A stretch of 64,000 nucleotides of DNA. It comes from an uncultured Pseudomonadota bacterium. GTDB lineage: Bacteria > Pseudomonadota > Gammaproteobacteria > Steroidobacterales > Steroidobacteraceae. The position numbers were made by a program, and so were the translations under genes. The stretch lies in the NCBI GenBank assembly GCA_903868595.1, contig CAIPVV010000021.1, positions 1-64,000 of the forward strand, read 5' to 3'. Positions 24,083 through 33,265 of the stretch are shown here, one piece after another. The notes under the pieces are model-generated. The model was not told the DNA's origin. It did no database searches and was given only the letters and a program-made list of their open reading frames with translations. The stretch's first letter is position 1, and each line of letters opens with the position of its first letter.

Positions 24083-25929
24083 AACATCTCCGATGCGCCG
24101 GGCGGCTTGACCTTCGGCGCCTGGCGCGCGGGGATGAAGGCGCCGGTGATCATCGCCTCGTAGCTCTGGCCCGGACCGACCATCGGGTACACGCCGGCAT
24201 CGACGTCGATCATCACTTCCAGGAACGCCGGCCCCGGGAATGCGAGGAACTCCGCCACCACGCGCGGCACGTCGGACTTCTTGTCCAGGCGCACGGCGTA
24301 GCGAAAGCCGTCGGCCTGCGCGGCCTTCACAAAATCCTTGGTGTGCAGCGACTTGTCCGAGGAGGCCATGCGGCCCTCGTGGAAGAGCTTCTGCCACTGG
24401 CGCACCATGCCGTCGCCAATGTTGTTGAGCACCACGACCTTCACGGGCAGGTCGTAGGTGGTCACCGTCTCCAACTCGCCGAAGTTCATGCGGATGCTGG
24501 CGTCGCCATCGACATCGATGACCAGGCTGCCCGGGTGCGCGACCTGCGCGCCGATCGCCGCCGGCAGGCCGAAGCCCATCGTGCCCATGCTGCCGGAGGT
24601 AAGCCACTGGCGCGGTTCGCGGAAATCGCAGTACTGCGCGGCCCACATCTGGTGCTGGCCCACGCCCGTGGCGATGATGGCCCGCCCGCCGGCGATGCGG
24701 TTGATCTCCTCCAGCACGTAGTACGGCTGGATGAGCTGGCTGTCGCGATCGTAGTTCATCGCATAGACGCGTTTGAACTCCGCGACCTCGGCATGCCACT
24801 GGGCCACGTCGGGCTTCACGCCGCGGCGCCGTCCAAGGGCGGTCAGCGTGTGCAGGGCCTCCGGGATCTCCCCGACGTGGCTCCACTGCACGGGCTTGAC
24901 CTTGTTGATCTCCGCCGGATCGATGTCCAGCTGGGCGATGAAGCGTGCGCGCGGCGCGAACTGGCGCGGGTTGCCGGCCACGCGATCGTCAAAGCGCGCG
25001 CCGATCGCAATCAGCAGGTCGCAGTCCTCGACGGCGTAGTTCGCGAAGGCGGTGCCATGCATGCCCAGCATGCGCAGGCTCAGGGGCTCGTAGGTGTCTA
25101 CCGCGCCGATACCCATCAGCGTGGTGACTACGGGCAGGCCGAACTCGCCGGCGAACTCGCGCAGCGCGTGGGCGGCCTCGGCATGGATCACGCCGCCGCC
25201 GGCGTAGATCAGCGGGCGACGCGATTGCGCCAGCGCATCCAGGAAGCGCGTGGCCTGCTCCTCGCCCAGGCGGTTGGCGGCCAGCGCCTGCATGCGGCGG
25301 CGATACACGCCGATCGGCAGCGTGCCCTTGCCCTGGTAGGTGCCCTGCCAGTTCTGCACGTCCTTTGGGATATCGACGACGACCGGGCCGGGCCGGCCGG
25401 AGCGGGCCAGCTCGAAGGCCGTGCGGATCGTAGCCTCCAGCTTCTCCGGCTCGGTGACCAGGAACACGTGCTTGGCCACGGAACCCATGATCGCGGCGAC
25501 CGGGGCTTCCTGGAACGCGTCGGAACCGATGGCGGCCCGCGGCACCTGGCCGCAGATCACCACCAGCGGAATCGAATCGGCCATGCAGTCGCGCACGGGC
25601 GTGACCATGTTGGTCGCTCCGGGGCCGGAGGTGACCAGCGAGACACCCACCTGGCCGGTGGAGCGGGAGTAGCCGGCGGCCATGAAGCCCGCACCCTGCT
25701 CGTTGGCGGGCACGATCAGGGGCAGCAGGGGGCGTCCCTGGCGCTGCATCTCCTCGTTGTAGAGGAATACCGCGTCATAGGTCGGCAGGATGGCGCCGCC
25801 GCTGTAGCCAAAGATCGCCGTAACGCCCTCGTCGGCGATCGCCTGGACGACCATCTGGGCGCCGGTCATGTTGCGCCCAGCCAACGGGTGTTCCAGCGTC
25901 GGGGCCGCCATTATTACTGTGTCGTTCAT
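24079..25929 (-). CDS. ilvB: acetolactate synthase large (catalytic) subunit, biosynthetic type
   Basis: Catalyses the first common step of valine, leucine and isoleucine synthesis using thiamine diphosphate. The 616-residue protein has the catalytic Glu in DEGVTAIFGYSGGAILP, the FAD-binding middle domain (for example IGARFDDRV), and the ThDP motif starting GDASIRMN with downstream VVLNN. ATG 25929 is chosen over a frame extension to 26061, which would run through the ilvN start region; MAAP at 25911 is another possible start. Its small subunit is encoded next door but on the opposite strand, which is unusual. Confidence 0.95.
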   Translation of the reverse strand: MNDTVIMAAPTLEHPLAGRNMTGAQMVVQAIADEGVTAIFGYSGGAILPTYDAVFLYNEEMQRQGRPLLPLIVPANEQGAGFMAAGYSRSTGQVGVSLVTSGPGATNMVTPVRDCMADSIPLVVICGQVPRAAIGSDAFQEAPVAAIMGSVAKHVFLVTEPEKLEATIRTAFELARSGRPGPVVVDIPKDVQNWQGTYQGKGTLPIGVYRRRMQALAANRLGEEQATRFLDALAQSRRPLIYAGGGVIHAEAAHALREFAGEFGLPVVTTLMGIGAVDTYEPLSLRMLGMHGTAFANYAVEDCDLLIAIGARFDDRVAGNPRQFAPRARFIAQLDIDPAEINKVKPVQWSHVGEIPEALHTLTALGRRRGVKPDVAQWHAEVAEFKRVYAMNYDRDSQLIQPYYVLEEINRIAGGRAIIATGVGQHQMWAAQYCDFREPRQWLTSGSMGTMGFGLPAAIGAQVAHPGSLVIDVDGDASIRMNFGELETVTTYDLPVKVVVLNNIGDGMVRQWQKLFHEGRMASSDKSLHTKDFVKAAQADGFRYAVRLDKKSDVPRVVAEFLAFPGPAFLEVMIDVDAGVYPMVGPGQSYEAMITGAFIPARQAPKVKPPGASEMF

Positions 25930-26052
25930 CGTCCCGGAAGGGTACCAGTTCAGGGTGCCTGCGCCAAAATCCGCCGGTCCGGTGCCGCCGGCGGGCCGCG
26001 CGGCGCTGTGCCCTGTGCGCCACGGCGGGCGATCCTTTATCCTGCAGCCACC

Positions 26053-26553
26053 ATGCGGCACATCATCGGAATTCTTCTACAGAACGAGTCGGGCGCCCTG
26101 AACCGGGTCGCCGGGCTGTTCTCCAATCGCGGTTACAATATCGAGTCTCTGTCGGTCGCCCCGACGGACGACCCGACGGTATCCCGCATCACGCTGGTCA
26201 CGACCGGCTCCAACCAGGTCATCCAGCAGATCGTCAGCCAGCTGAACAAGCTGATCGACGTGGTCAATGTCGACGACATGACGCGCGGCGAGCACCTGGA
26301 ACGGGAGCTTGTGCTGGTGAAACTGCGGGTACGGGCCGATCAAAAGGCAGCCGTAGAGCGCACCGTCGGACGGGCCGGTGGGCGGGTCTTGGATCCTGCT
26401 CCGGATTCGTTCATCGCCGAAATGACCGGCAACGAAACGGAAGTCAACGCCTTCATCCACGAACTTGCCGGTCAGGGCGAGCTCACGGAAATCGTGCGTA
26501 GCGGAGCGCTGGGCCTCACTCGTGATGCCCGGACGCTGCGGATCGTGCAGTAG
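26053..26553 (+). CDS. ilvN: acetolactate synthase small (regulatory) subunit
   Basis: A 166-residue ACT-domain protein: MRHIIGILLQNESGALNRVAGLFSNRGYNIESLSVAPT is the standard opening of IlvH/IlvN (quoted here only in part as IGILLQNESGALNRVAGLFS). It binds valine and activates the catalytic subunit. The length matches the family. It is divergent from ilvB with 123 bp between the start codons, instead of directly following it as in most bacteria. No ribosome binding site is visible before ATG 26053. A perfect hairpin follows the stop. Confidence 0.95.
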   Translation: MRHIIGILLQNESGALNRVAGLFSNRGYNIESLSVAPTDDPTVSRITLVTTGSNQVIQQIVSQLNKLIDVVNVDDMTRGEHLERELVLVKLRVRADQKAAVERTVGRAGGRVLDPAPDSFIAEMTGNETEVNAFIHELAGQGELTEIVRSGALGLTRDARTLRIVQ

Positions 26554-26563
26554 ACCGGGGTGA

Positions 26564-26590
26564 ACCCGGTCGGCAGCGAGCCGACCGGGT
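26564..26590. terminator. hairpin between convergent ilvN and glnK
   Basis: A perfect 11-bp stem, ACCCGGTCGGC (26564-26574) with GCCGACCGGGT (26580-26590), and a 5-base loop. It lies between converging genes and probably ends transcription from both sides, though there is no T-run on either strand. Confidence 0.6.
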
Positions 26591-26605
26591 GTTCCATCAG
26601 GAACG

Positions 26606-26962
<357 letters not shown>

Positions 26963-27007
26963 TTATTCTGGATCGGCTTCAGAGCGGTTAAAGACTGGGA
27001 TCTAGTT

Positions 27008-27023
27008 TGCACCTTCCGTGCCA
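27008..27023 (-). promoter_or_regulatory. sigma-54 promoter of glnK
   Basis: Read leftward: TGGCACGGAAGGTGCA, against the consensus TGGCAC-N5-TTGC, with GG and GC separated by the required 10 bases. Transcription would start near 26996, about 50 bases before the glnK start codon. Confidence 0.82.
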
Positions 27024-27084
27024 CGTTCATCCTAGCCTCAAACCCCCGCTATCGCAGCAGGCGAAGCAAGGCCATCGCTCCGGC

Positions 27085-27099
27085 GCACCAAATTGGAGC
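27085..27099. promoter_or_regulatory. putative NtrC enhancer site for glnK
   Basis: GCACCAAATTGGAGC matches the NtrC dyad GCACC-N5-GGTGC with one mismatch. It is centred about 96 bp upstream of the predicted sigma-54 start site, the normal distance for an enhancer. Confidence 0.6.
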
Positions 27100-27102
27100 G
27101 GC

Positions 27103-27543
27103 ATGCACTTCCACTCGCGCAATGCTGGTGCGAAACCGATCTGCTTTGCCGTCCTGGCCAGTCTAACCTGCCTCGCCCTGCCGCTGCGCGCCGCCGCGCT
27201 GCGGATCCTTGCGCTGGAGCCGCTCAGCAGCAGTGACGTCTCGCCGCCACCGGCCCGGGGCAGGACCCCGGGGCTGCGCCTGCGCCCGGCCGGCCCCCAG
27301 TGGCAGGCCGACCTGCTGCTCGAACCCAACACCGACCTGCTGTCCGGCGGCCAGCGCGGGGCGACGCAGGCGTTCCGCGGCATGCTGCCCGCGCCCCCGG
27401 GTCCTGGGCCCGCCTGACGCGCCCGGCGGGCGCCTACCACCACCTGTACTTGTGATGGCCGGGAGTACCTCGCCATCGACCGGGCCCGCGTCACGGCGCG
27501 CCGCCGCGCGCAGGCCTCGGCGGCGATCCGCCGCTGCGCCGTC
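27103..27543 (+). pseudogene. remnant of a secreted metalloprotease-like protein (N-terminal part)
   Basis: From ATG 27103 the frame gives a signal-peptide-like start (CFAVLASLTCLALPLRAAA), then WQADLLLEPNTDLL and QAFRGMLPA. Immediately after this, protein-like sequence continues in another frame (GSWARLTRPAGAYHHLYL) and then, past a stop, in a third (DGREYLAIDRARV). Reassembled, it resembles the propeptide region of secreted M12-type metalloproteases, where a Leu-rich strand, YRG and PGSWVRL and DGxxYL follow in that order. Two frameshifts within 100 bp and loss of everything downstream before gshA indicate a dead gene. The family call is inference from pattern memory. Confidence 0.55.
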
Positions 27544-29133
27544 CTACTGGCCGGTGCTGACGTAGTAGCGCTCGAGGTAGGTCTCGAACGGCTCGCTCTG
27601 CGTGGATTCGATGCGACGCTGGCGCGAGAGCGATTCATCCGCCTCGCGGCGGTACTCGGCCAGGCGCTTGTCGTTGGGGGAATGGAGGTCCAGGAAGTAG
27701 GCCTTGTGCGCCGCCGAGACGCGCAGTCCCAGGTCGAAGAACGACTCACCGGTATCCTTGAGTTCCTGGAGCAGCCGGGCCGAGGGCGTGCGATCCACGT
27801 CCTCCACCTTTTCGCGCTGCGCCCGCAGCGCCTGTGCGTAGGGGCGCGACGGATCGCCGTTGTCCAGCATCTCGCAGATGCCTTCCATCGAGTCCAGGAT
27901 CTCCCGCGACCAGGTGACGAGCGACTGCTGCCGGCCCTCGCGCTCCAGCGTCAGGCCGGGCTCGCGACCGCGGCGCGCCACCACCAGGTGGTTGTGGTCC
28001 AGCTGCTCCTGCTCGGCCAGGCCGATCGGCGGGCTGTCACGCAGCACGCACATCGCGACGAACGCCTCCAGGAAACGCAGCTTGTTCTGGTTCACGCCGA
28101 CCGGGTCGAAGGCGCTGACGTCCAGCGCCCGCACTTCCACGTATTCAACGCCCGCGCGCAGCAGCGCCGCGCTGGGGCTCTCGCCGGAGCGCGTGACGCG
28201 CTTGGGGCGGATGTAGCTGTAGTACTCGTTCTCGATCTGCAGGATGTAGCTGTTGAGCTGCCGGAACTCCCCATCCACGTTCACGCCGATCGTCTCGTAG
28301 GGCGGGTGCGGCGTGGAGATCGCGTGGCGCAGGTCGCGCACGTACTCATCCAGGCTGTTCACGGACACCGACACATCGGCCTGGTTGCGGTTGCGATAGC
28401 CGATGTCGCTCATGCGCAGGGACGTGCCGTACGGCTCGTAGGCGGTCTCCTCGTCCAGCATCGGCAAGCTCGCGTGCGCGTCCTTCAGGAACGCGCGGTC
28501 CACGGTCGGCGAGGTGCCGAACAGGTACAGCACGATCCAGCCATAGCGGCGGTAGTTGCGCAGCAGCTCGAAGTAGCCCTGGGAGCGGAAGTTCTGGCCG
28601 GAATCGTGCGACTGGCGTACCGCCGCGTAGGCCTCCCAAAACACATCCGGGAAGGAATAGTTGAAATGCACGCCGGAGATCGCCTGCATGAGCCCGCCAT
28701 AGCGGTGGCGCAGGCCGTTGCGATAGACGCTCTTCATGCGGCCGACGTTGGACTCCCCGTAGTAGGCGATCGGCACGTCGGCATCGGATTCCAGCCGGCA
28801 GGGCATGGAGGTCGCCCACAGCAGCTCATCCCCGAGGTGCCGGTACACGAACTGGTGCAGGTCGCAGAGGTACTGCAGCAGCTCCCAGCTGTTGGGGAAT
28901 GCGGGGGTGACCAGCTCGATCAGCGACTCGGAGAAGTCGGTGGTGATGTGCTCGTTGGTCAGGGCGGAGCCGAGCTCGTACGGGTGGGCCGTATGCGCGA
29001 TGTGCCCGTCGCGCAGCACGCGCAGGCTCTCCTTCTCCACGCCCTTGAGGCCTTCCTGGAGAACGCGCGGCTCGCCGGCGTTGACCAACGCCGCCAATCG
29101 CCGCTCGAATTGTCGGTCTATAGAGGGAGGCAT
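27544..29133 (-). CDS. gshA: glutamate--cysteine ligase
   Basis: Makes gamma-glutamylcysteine, the first step of glutathione synthesis. The 529-residue protein is a class I (gammaproteobacterial) GshA: GLKGVEKESLRV near residue 30, HITTDFSESLIELVTP around 60-80, SGVHFNYSFPD around 153, and the QIENEYYSYIRPKR segment around 298. It is divergent from the DUF2845 gene, with 63 bp between starts. Confidence 0.96.
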   Translation of the reverse strand: MPPSIDRQFERRLAALVNAGEPRVLQEGLKGVEKESLRVLRDGHIAHTAHPYELGSALTNEHITTDFSESLIELVTPAFPNSWELLQYLCDLHQFVYRHLGDELLWATSMPCRLESDADVPIAYYGESNVGRMKSVYRNGLRHRYGGLMQAISGVHFNYSFPDVFWEAYAAVRQSHDSGQNFRSQGYFELLRNYRRYGWIVLYLFGTSPTVDRAFLKDAHASLPMLDEETAYEPYGTSLRMSDIGYRNRNQADVSVSVNSLDEYVRDLRHAISTPHPPYETIGVNVDGEFRQLNSYILQIENEYYSYIRPKRVTRSGESPSAALLRAGVEYVEVRALDVSAFDPVGVNQNKLRFLEAFVAMCVLRDSPPIGLAEQEQLDHNHLVVARRGREPGLTLEREGRQQSLVTWSREILDSMEGICEMLDNGDPSRPYAQALRAQREKVEDVDRTPSARLLQELKDTGESFFDLGLRVSAAHKAYFLDLHSPNDKRLAEYRREADESLSRQRRIESTQSEPFETYLERYYVSTGQ

Positions 29134-29196
29134 GGGGGCGGCAAGTCTACCCTGTTATTCATCGCAGATTCAGCAGGCCGCGCATAACTTGCGCCA

Positions 29197-29556
29197 ATGA
29201 ACTCCCCCTCGCGACAGGTCGGCGTGCTGCTGGCCCTGCTGGCGGGCCTGTTCGCGGCCTGGCCGGGCCCCGCGCAGGCCGCCTTCCGATGTGGTTCCCG
29301 GCTGATCAGCGAGGGCGATACGCCCGGCGCCGTCCGCACCCTGTGCGGGCCGCCGACCGAGGTGCATCACGAGCGCATCCGCCGGCCCCCGATCATCTGG
29401 CGCAACGGCCACCCGCTGCGCATCCCCGGGGACGATATGGATATCCCGGTGGAAATCTGGATCTACAACCTGGGCCCCAACCAACTCATGCGCCGCATCC
29501 GGTTCGAGGACCACGTCGTCACCGAGCTGGACACCCTGGGCTACGGCTACCCGTAA
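29197..29556 (+). CDS. DUF2845 domain-containing secreted protein
   Basis: A 119-residue protein with a signal peptide (cleavage after AQA, about residue 28). The mature part FRCGSRLISEGDT, VRTLCGPPTEV and VEIWIYNLGPNQLMRRIRFEDH is the DUF2845 pattern. Two cysteines may form a disulfide in the periplasm. Function unknown. Confidence 0.9.
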   Translation: MNSPSRQVGVLLALLAGLFAAWPGPAQAAFRCGSRLISEGDTPGAVRTLCGPPTEVHHERIRRPPIIWRNGHPLRIPGDDMDIPVEIWIYNLGPNQLMRRIRFEDHVVTELDTLGYGYP

Positions 29557-29620
29557 GCCCGGCCTGGCGCACCGCGCCCACCGGGCCCGCCGGCCATAAC
29601 GGGCGTCCGGGCGCGCCGCC

Positions 29621-29637
29621 GCCGACTCGCAGTCGGC
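29621..29637. terminator. short perfect hairpin after the DUF2845 gene
   Basis: GCCGACT-CGC-AGTCGGC, a 7-bp stem with a 3-base loop, 65 bp after the stop codon and before fadI. It has no T-run, so termination is only plausible. Confidence 0.4.
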
Positions 29638-29695
29638 TCCACACCTGAAGTGCCTGCCGTGGCATCCTAGCCGCGCTTGAACTTCGGGAGGGCTC

Positions 29696-31006
29696 ATGCT
29701 GGTTGGAAATAGTGTCAGACGCGTCGCGATCCTTGGCGGCTCCCGCATCCCTTTCGCGCGCGCCCACGGTGCCTACGCCCGAGTCGGCAACCCCGAGATG
29801 CTCACCGCGGCGCTGCGCGCGGTCGTGACCCGTTTTGGCCTCGAGGGCCAGCGTCTGGGCGACGTGATGGCCGGGGCGGTCATCAAGCATTCCAAGGACT
29901 TCAACCTGGTGCGTGAGTGCGTGCTGTCCTCCGGGCTGCATCCGCAGACGCCGGGCCTGGACCTGCAGCGAGCCTGTGGCACGAGCCTTGAGGCCGCCAT
30001 CCTGGTCGGCAACAAGATCGCCCTGGGGCAGATCGACGCCGGCATTGCCGCGGGCGTCGACAGCATCAGTGATCCACCGGTGGTCTATACAAAGTCTTAT
30101 CAGCAGTTATTGTTGCAAAGCTATCGAGGTCGGACGCTCCTGCAGCGCCTCAAGCCCTGGCTGTCGCTGCGCCCCCGCCACTTCAAGCCGGTCATGCCCG
30201 GCGTGATCGAGCCGCGTACTGGCCTCTCGATGGGCCAGAGCACCGAGCTGATGGCCAAGTCCTGGCAGATCGGCCGGGCCGAGCAGGACCAGCTGGCCGC
30301 CGACAGCCACGCGCGGGCCGCCGCGGCCTGGGCCGCCGGCTTCCACCACGACCTGGTGGTGCCTTTTGAGGGCCTGGCGAAGGACAACAACGTGCGCGCC
30401 GACTCCACCGTGGATCGCCTGGCCAAACTCAAGCCGGCGTTCGACCTGAGCGGCTCCGGCACCCTGACCGCTGGCAACAGCACGCCGCTGACCGACGGGG
30501 CCGCAGGCGTCCTGCTGGCCTCGGAGGCCTGGGCGGAAAGCCGCGGCCTGCCGGCACAGGCCTACCTCAGCTTCGGCAAGACCTGGGCCGTGGACTTCGC
30601 GACCGGACAGGAGGGCCTGCTGATGGCCCCCGCCCACGCGGTCTCGCAGATGCTGCGCGACGCCCAGCTCACGCTGCAGGATTTCGACTACTACGAGATC
30701 CACGAGGCCTTTGCCGCGCAGGTGCTGGCCACGCTGAAGGCCTGGGAGTCCCCGGCCTACTGCCGCGACCGGCTGGGCCGCGATGCCCCGCTGGGCGCGA
30801 TCGACAGAGCCAAGCTCAACGTCCACGGCAGCAGCATCGCGATGGGCCATCCGTTCGCCGCCACCGGCGCGCGCATCCTGGCGACCGCGGCCAAGCTGCT
30901 GGCCACCAACCCGGCGGCGCGGCGCGTGCTCATCTCCGTGTGCACCGCCGGCGGCATGGGCGTGACGGCGATCGTGGAGTCGGCCAGCACGGAGCCGCGG
31001 CACTGA
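29696..31006 (+). CDS. fadI: acetyl-CoA C-acyltransferase (thiolase, FadI-like)
   Basis: A 436-residue thiolase. The acyl-accepting cysteine is in QRACGTSLEAA (Cys94); the later catalytic blocks are YYEIHEAFAAQ, GHPFAATGAR and SVCTAGGMGV. Its length and sequence are of the FadI type, used in beta-oxidation. No fadJ/fadB partner lies beside it. ATG 29696 follows a GGGAGGG ribosome binding site. It is the first of seven closely spaced rightward genes; its TGA overlaps the ATG of tspO by one base. Confidence 0.93.
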   Translation: MLVGNSVRRVAILGGSRIPFARAHGAYARVGNPEMLTAALRAVVTRFGLEGQRLGDVMAGAVIKHSKDFNLVRECVLSSGLHPQTPGLDLQRACGTSLEAAILVGNKIALGQIDAGIAAGVDSISDPPVVYTKSYQQLLLQSYRGRTLLQRLKPWLSLRPRHFKPVMPGVIEPRTGLSMGQSTELMAKSWQIGRAEQDQLAADSHARAAAAWAAGFHHDLVVPFEGLAKDNNVRADSTVDRLAKLKPAFDLSGSGTLTAGNSTPLTDGAAGVLLASEAWAESRGLPAQAYLSFGKTWAVDFATGQEGLLMAPAHAVSQMLRDAQLTLQDFDYYEIHEAFAAQVLATLKAWESPAYCRDRLGRDAPLGAIDRAKLNVHGSSIAMGHPFAATGARILATAAKLLATNPAARRVLISVCTAGGMGVTAIVESASTEPRH

Positions 31007-31524
31007 TGGCTGCGCGTCCGATCCGCATCGGCGCCGCAGCGCCGCGGGGCCAGTGGCGCGCCCTGGTCGTCTCGCTCCTGCTCGTGGTCGCCGTCGGCGC
31101 CGTGGGGGCCGTGGCCTCCATCGACGCCGCGGCGTTCTATGCCCAGATCGCCAAGCCCCTGTGGGCGCCGCCAGCCGGCGTGTTCGGGCCGATCTGGACG
31201 ACGCTGTACCTGTTCATGGGGATCGCGGCCTGGCTCGTGTGGCGCACGCGCGGCGGCATTGCCCACGCCTCGGACGCCTTCCTGCTCTACGGCCTGCAGC
31301 TGCTGCTCAACGCCCTGTGGTCGTGGATCTTCTTCCGCTGGCATGCCGGCGCGCTGGCCCTGTTCGATGTCTGTGCCCTGTGGCTGGCGGTCCTGGTGAC
31401 GCTGGTGCACTTCTGGCGCATCCGCCGCGCGGCGGGCCTGCTGCTGCTGCCGTACCTGCTGTGGGTGAGCATCGCCACGGCGCTGACGGCCGCCACCTGG
31501 CACCTGAACCCCGGCATCCTCTAG
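31006..31524 (+). CDS. tspO: TspO/MBR family membrane protein
   Basis: A 172-residue protein with five hydrophobic segments and the TspO signature KPLWAPPAGVFGPIWTTLY after the first one, plus LLLNALWSWIFF. TspO proteins bind porphyrins and influence tetrapyrrole and oxidative-stress handling. The N-terminus is longer and more basic than usual. It is translationally coupled to fadI, and the ferrochelatase gene is two genes downstream, which supports a tetrapyrrole-related role. Confidence 0.94.
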   Translation: MAARPIRIGAAAPRGQWRALVVSLLLVVAVGAVGAVASIDAAAFYAQIAKPLWAPPAGVFGPIWTTLYLFMGIAAWLVWRTRGGIAHASDAFLLYGLQLLLNALWSWIFFRWHAGALALFDVCALWLAVLVTLVHFWRIRRAAGLLLLPYLLWVSIATALTAATWHLNPGIL

Positions 31525-31550
31525 GGCCTCGGCCCCGTAAGGAGTAGACC

Positions 31551-32216
31551 ATGGCTGACTACACCCGCCTGATGGCCCGCGACGGCCATGAGTTCAACGC
31601 CTATCTGGCGGCCCCGGCCGGCAGCCCGCGCGGCGCCGTGCTGGTCCTGCAGGAAATCTTCGGCGTGAACGCCCATATCCGCGCGGTGACCGAGGGCTTC
31701 GCGGCGGACGGGTACCTGGCGATCGCGCCCTGCCTCTTTGATCGCGTGCGCCGCGACGTGGAGCTGGGGTACTCGGCGCCGGAGATCGAGGAAGGCCGCG
31801 GCTACATGAAGCAGCTGCCGCAGGAGAAGGTCACGCTGGACGTGGGCGCCGCGCTCAACGTGGTCAAGCACGCCGGCCGGGTCGCGGCGATCGGCTATTG
31901 CTGGGGCGGCACACAGGCCTACCTCGCCGCCTGTAACCTGCCCGTCGCCGCCGCCGTGGCCTACTACGGCACCAACATCCTCGCGAACCTGGACAAGAGG
32001 CCGCAGTGTCCGGTGATGTATCACTTCGGCGAGCGCGACAAGTCGATCCCGCCGGAAGCCGTGGAGCGGATTCGCGGCGCGCACCCGGATGGGATCTTCC
32101 ACCTCTACGCGGCCGACCACGGATTCAACTGCGATCACCGGGCGGCATTCGACGCGGACTGCGCCCGGCTGGCGCGCAGCCGCACGCTGCAATTGCTGGC
32201 CGACCACATCAGCTGA
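31551..32216 (+). CDS. dienelactone hydrolase family protein
   Basis: A 221-residue alpha/beta hydrolase. The nucleophile is Cys117 in GYCWGGTQAY, Glu35 sits in LQEIFGVN, and the His is in ADHGFNCDHR, giving the Cys-Asp/Glu-His triad of carboxymethylenebutenolidases. Other dienelactone-pathway genes are absent, so the natural substrate is unknown. AAGGAG lies seven bases before ATG 31551. Confidence 0.93.
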   Translation: MADYTRLMARDGHEFNAYLAAPAGSPRGAVLVLQEIFGVNAHIRAVTEGFAADGYLAIAPCLFDRVRRDVELGYSAPEIEEGRGYMKQLPQEKVTLDVGAALNVVKHAGRVAAIGYCWGGTQAYLAACNLPVAAAVAYYGTNILANLDKRPQCPVMYHFGERDKSIPPEAVERIRGAHPDGIFHLYAADHGFNCDHRAAFDADCARLARSRTLQLLADHIS

Positions 32217-32239
32217 TCCCGAAAAGACCCCACAGACCC

Positions 32240-33265
32240 ATGCCCAAGTACTCTCCCTCCCCTGCCTACCGGGACCAAGCGCCCTACAAGCTGGGCGTAC
32301 TCCTGGTGAATTCCGGAACGCCGGACTCCCTCACGCCCGGCGGCGTGCGCAACTTCCTGCGCCGGTTGCTGCGCGATCGACGCACCATCGAGGTCTCGCG
32401 GGCCATCTGGTGCTGGATCCTCTACTTCATCATCCTGCCGCTACGCCCGGTGAAAGTAGTCCCCAAATACCGGCGCGTCTGGACCCCGGCCGGCTCACCG
32501 CTGCTGGTGATCTCGCGGGAACTGGGTGCGGCGCTGGAAGCCCACCTCACGGCGACGCGCGGCGAGCCGGTGGCCGTGGAGCTGGGCATGCTGTACTCCA
32601 GCCCCAGCGTGGCTACGGGCCTGGCGGCGCTGCGCGAGCGCGGCGCCCAGCATATCGTGGTGCTGCCGCTGTTCCCCCAGTACTCCGGTTCCACGACGGC
32701 CGCCGCCTACGACCAGGTCGGCAAGGCCCTGCGCGACTGGCGATTCCTGCCGGAACTGCGCTACGTGAACGACTACCACGTGGATCCTAGCTACATCGAG
32801 GCGCTGGCCGCGGAAGTGGCCCGCCAGCGCACGGCGGAGCCGCTGGGCGAGCACCTGCTGTTCTCCTTCCATGGCATTCCGGCCAGCTACTGCGCCAACG
32901 GCGACCCCTACGAGCGCAAATGCCAGGCCACCGCACGGGCCGTGGCAAGCCGGCTGGGCCTGGCCGACGCCGCGTGGAGCGTGAGCTTTCAGTCACGCGT
33001 GGGCACGGCCCGCTGGGTCGGCCCCTACACCACGCCTACCGTGGAGGCGCTGGCGCGCAAGGGCGTGCGCTACCTGGACGTGGTGTGCCCCGGGTTTGCC
33101 GTGGACTGCCTGGAGACCATCGACGAGATCGGCGTGGAGGCCGCGGAGGACTTCCACAAGGCCGGCGGCACGAAGCTGCGCTACCTGAGCGCGCTCAACG
33201 CCGCGCCGTCGCACCTCAGCGCGCTAGCGGGGATCATCGGGCGCCATGCTCGGCAGCTTCCTTGA
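32240..33265 (+). CDS. hemH: ferrochelatase
   Basis: Inserts ferrous iron into protoporphyrin IX, the last step of heme synthesis. The 341-residue protein has GVLLVNSGTPDS, PLFPQYSGSTTAA, the metal-binding His in FSFHGIPASY, and CPGFAVDCLETIDEI, all ferrochelatase blocks. The ATG at 32240 begins just before the first conserved strand; upstream in-frame sequence overlaps the previous gene. The last 20 bp overlap the VOC gene. Confidence 0.96.
   Translation: MPKYSPSPAYRDQAPYKLGVLLVNSGTPDSLTPGGVRNFLRRLLRDRRTIEVSRAIWCWILYFIILPLRPVKVVPKYRRVWTPAGSPLLVISRELGAALEAHLTATRGEPVAVELGMLYSSPSVATGLAALRERGAQHIVVLPLFPQYSGSTTAAAYDQVGKALRDWRFLPELRYVNDYHVDPSYIEALAAEVARQRTAEPLGEHLLFSFHGIPASYCANGDPYERKCQATARAVASRLGLADAAWSVSFQSRVGTARWVGPYTTPTVEALARKGVRYLDVVCPGFAVDCLETIDEIGVEAAEDFHKAGGTKLRYLSALNAAPSHLSALAGIIGRHARQLP

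Noticed and set aside
23281-26553. A 1090-codon rightward frame ending in ilvN
   Set aside because: Only the last 166 codons are protein-like and match IlvN. The earlier part is antisense to ilvB and the hydrolase gene.
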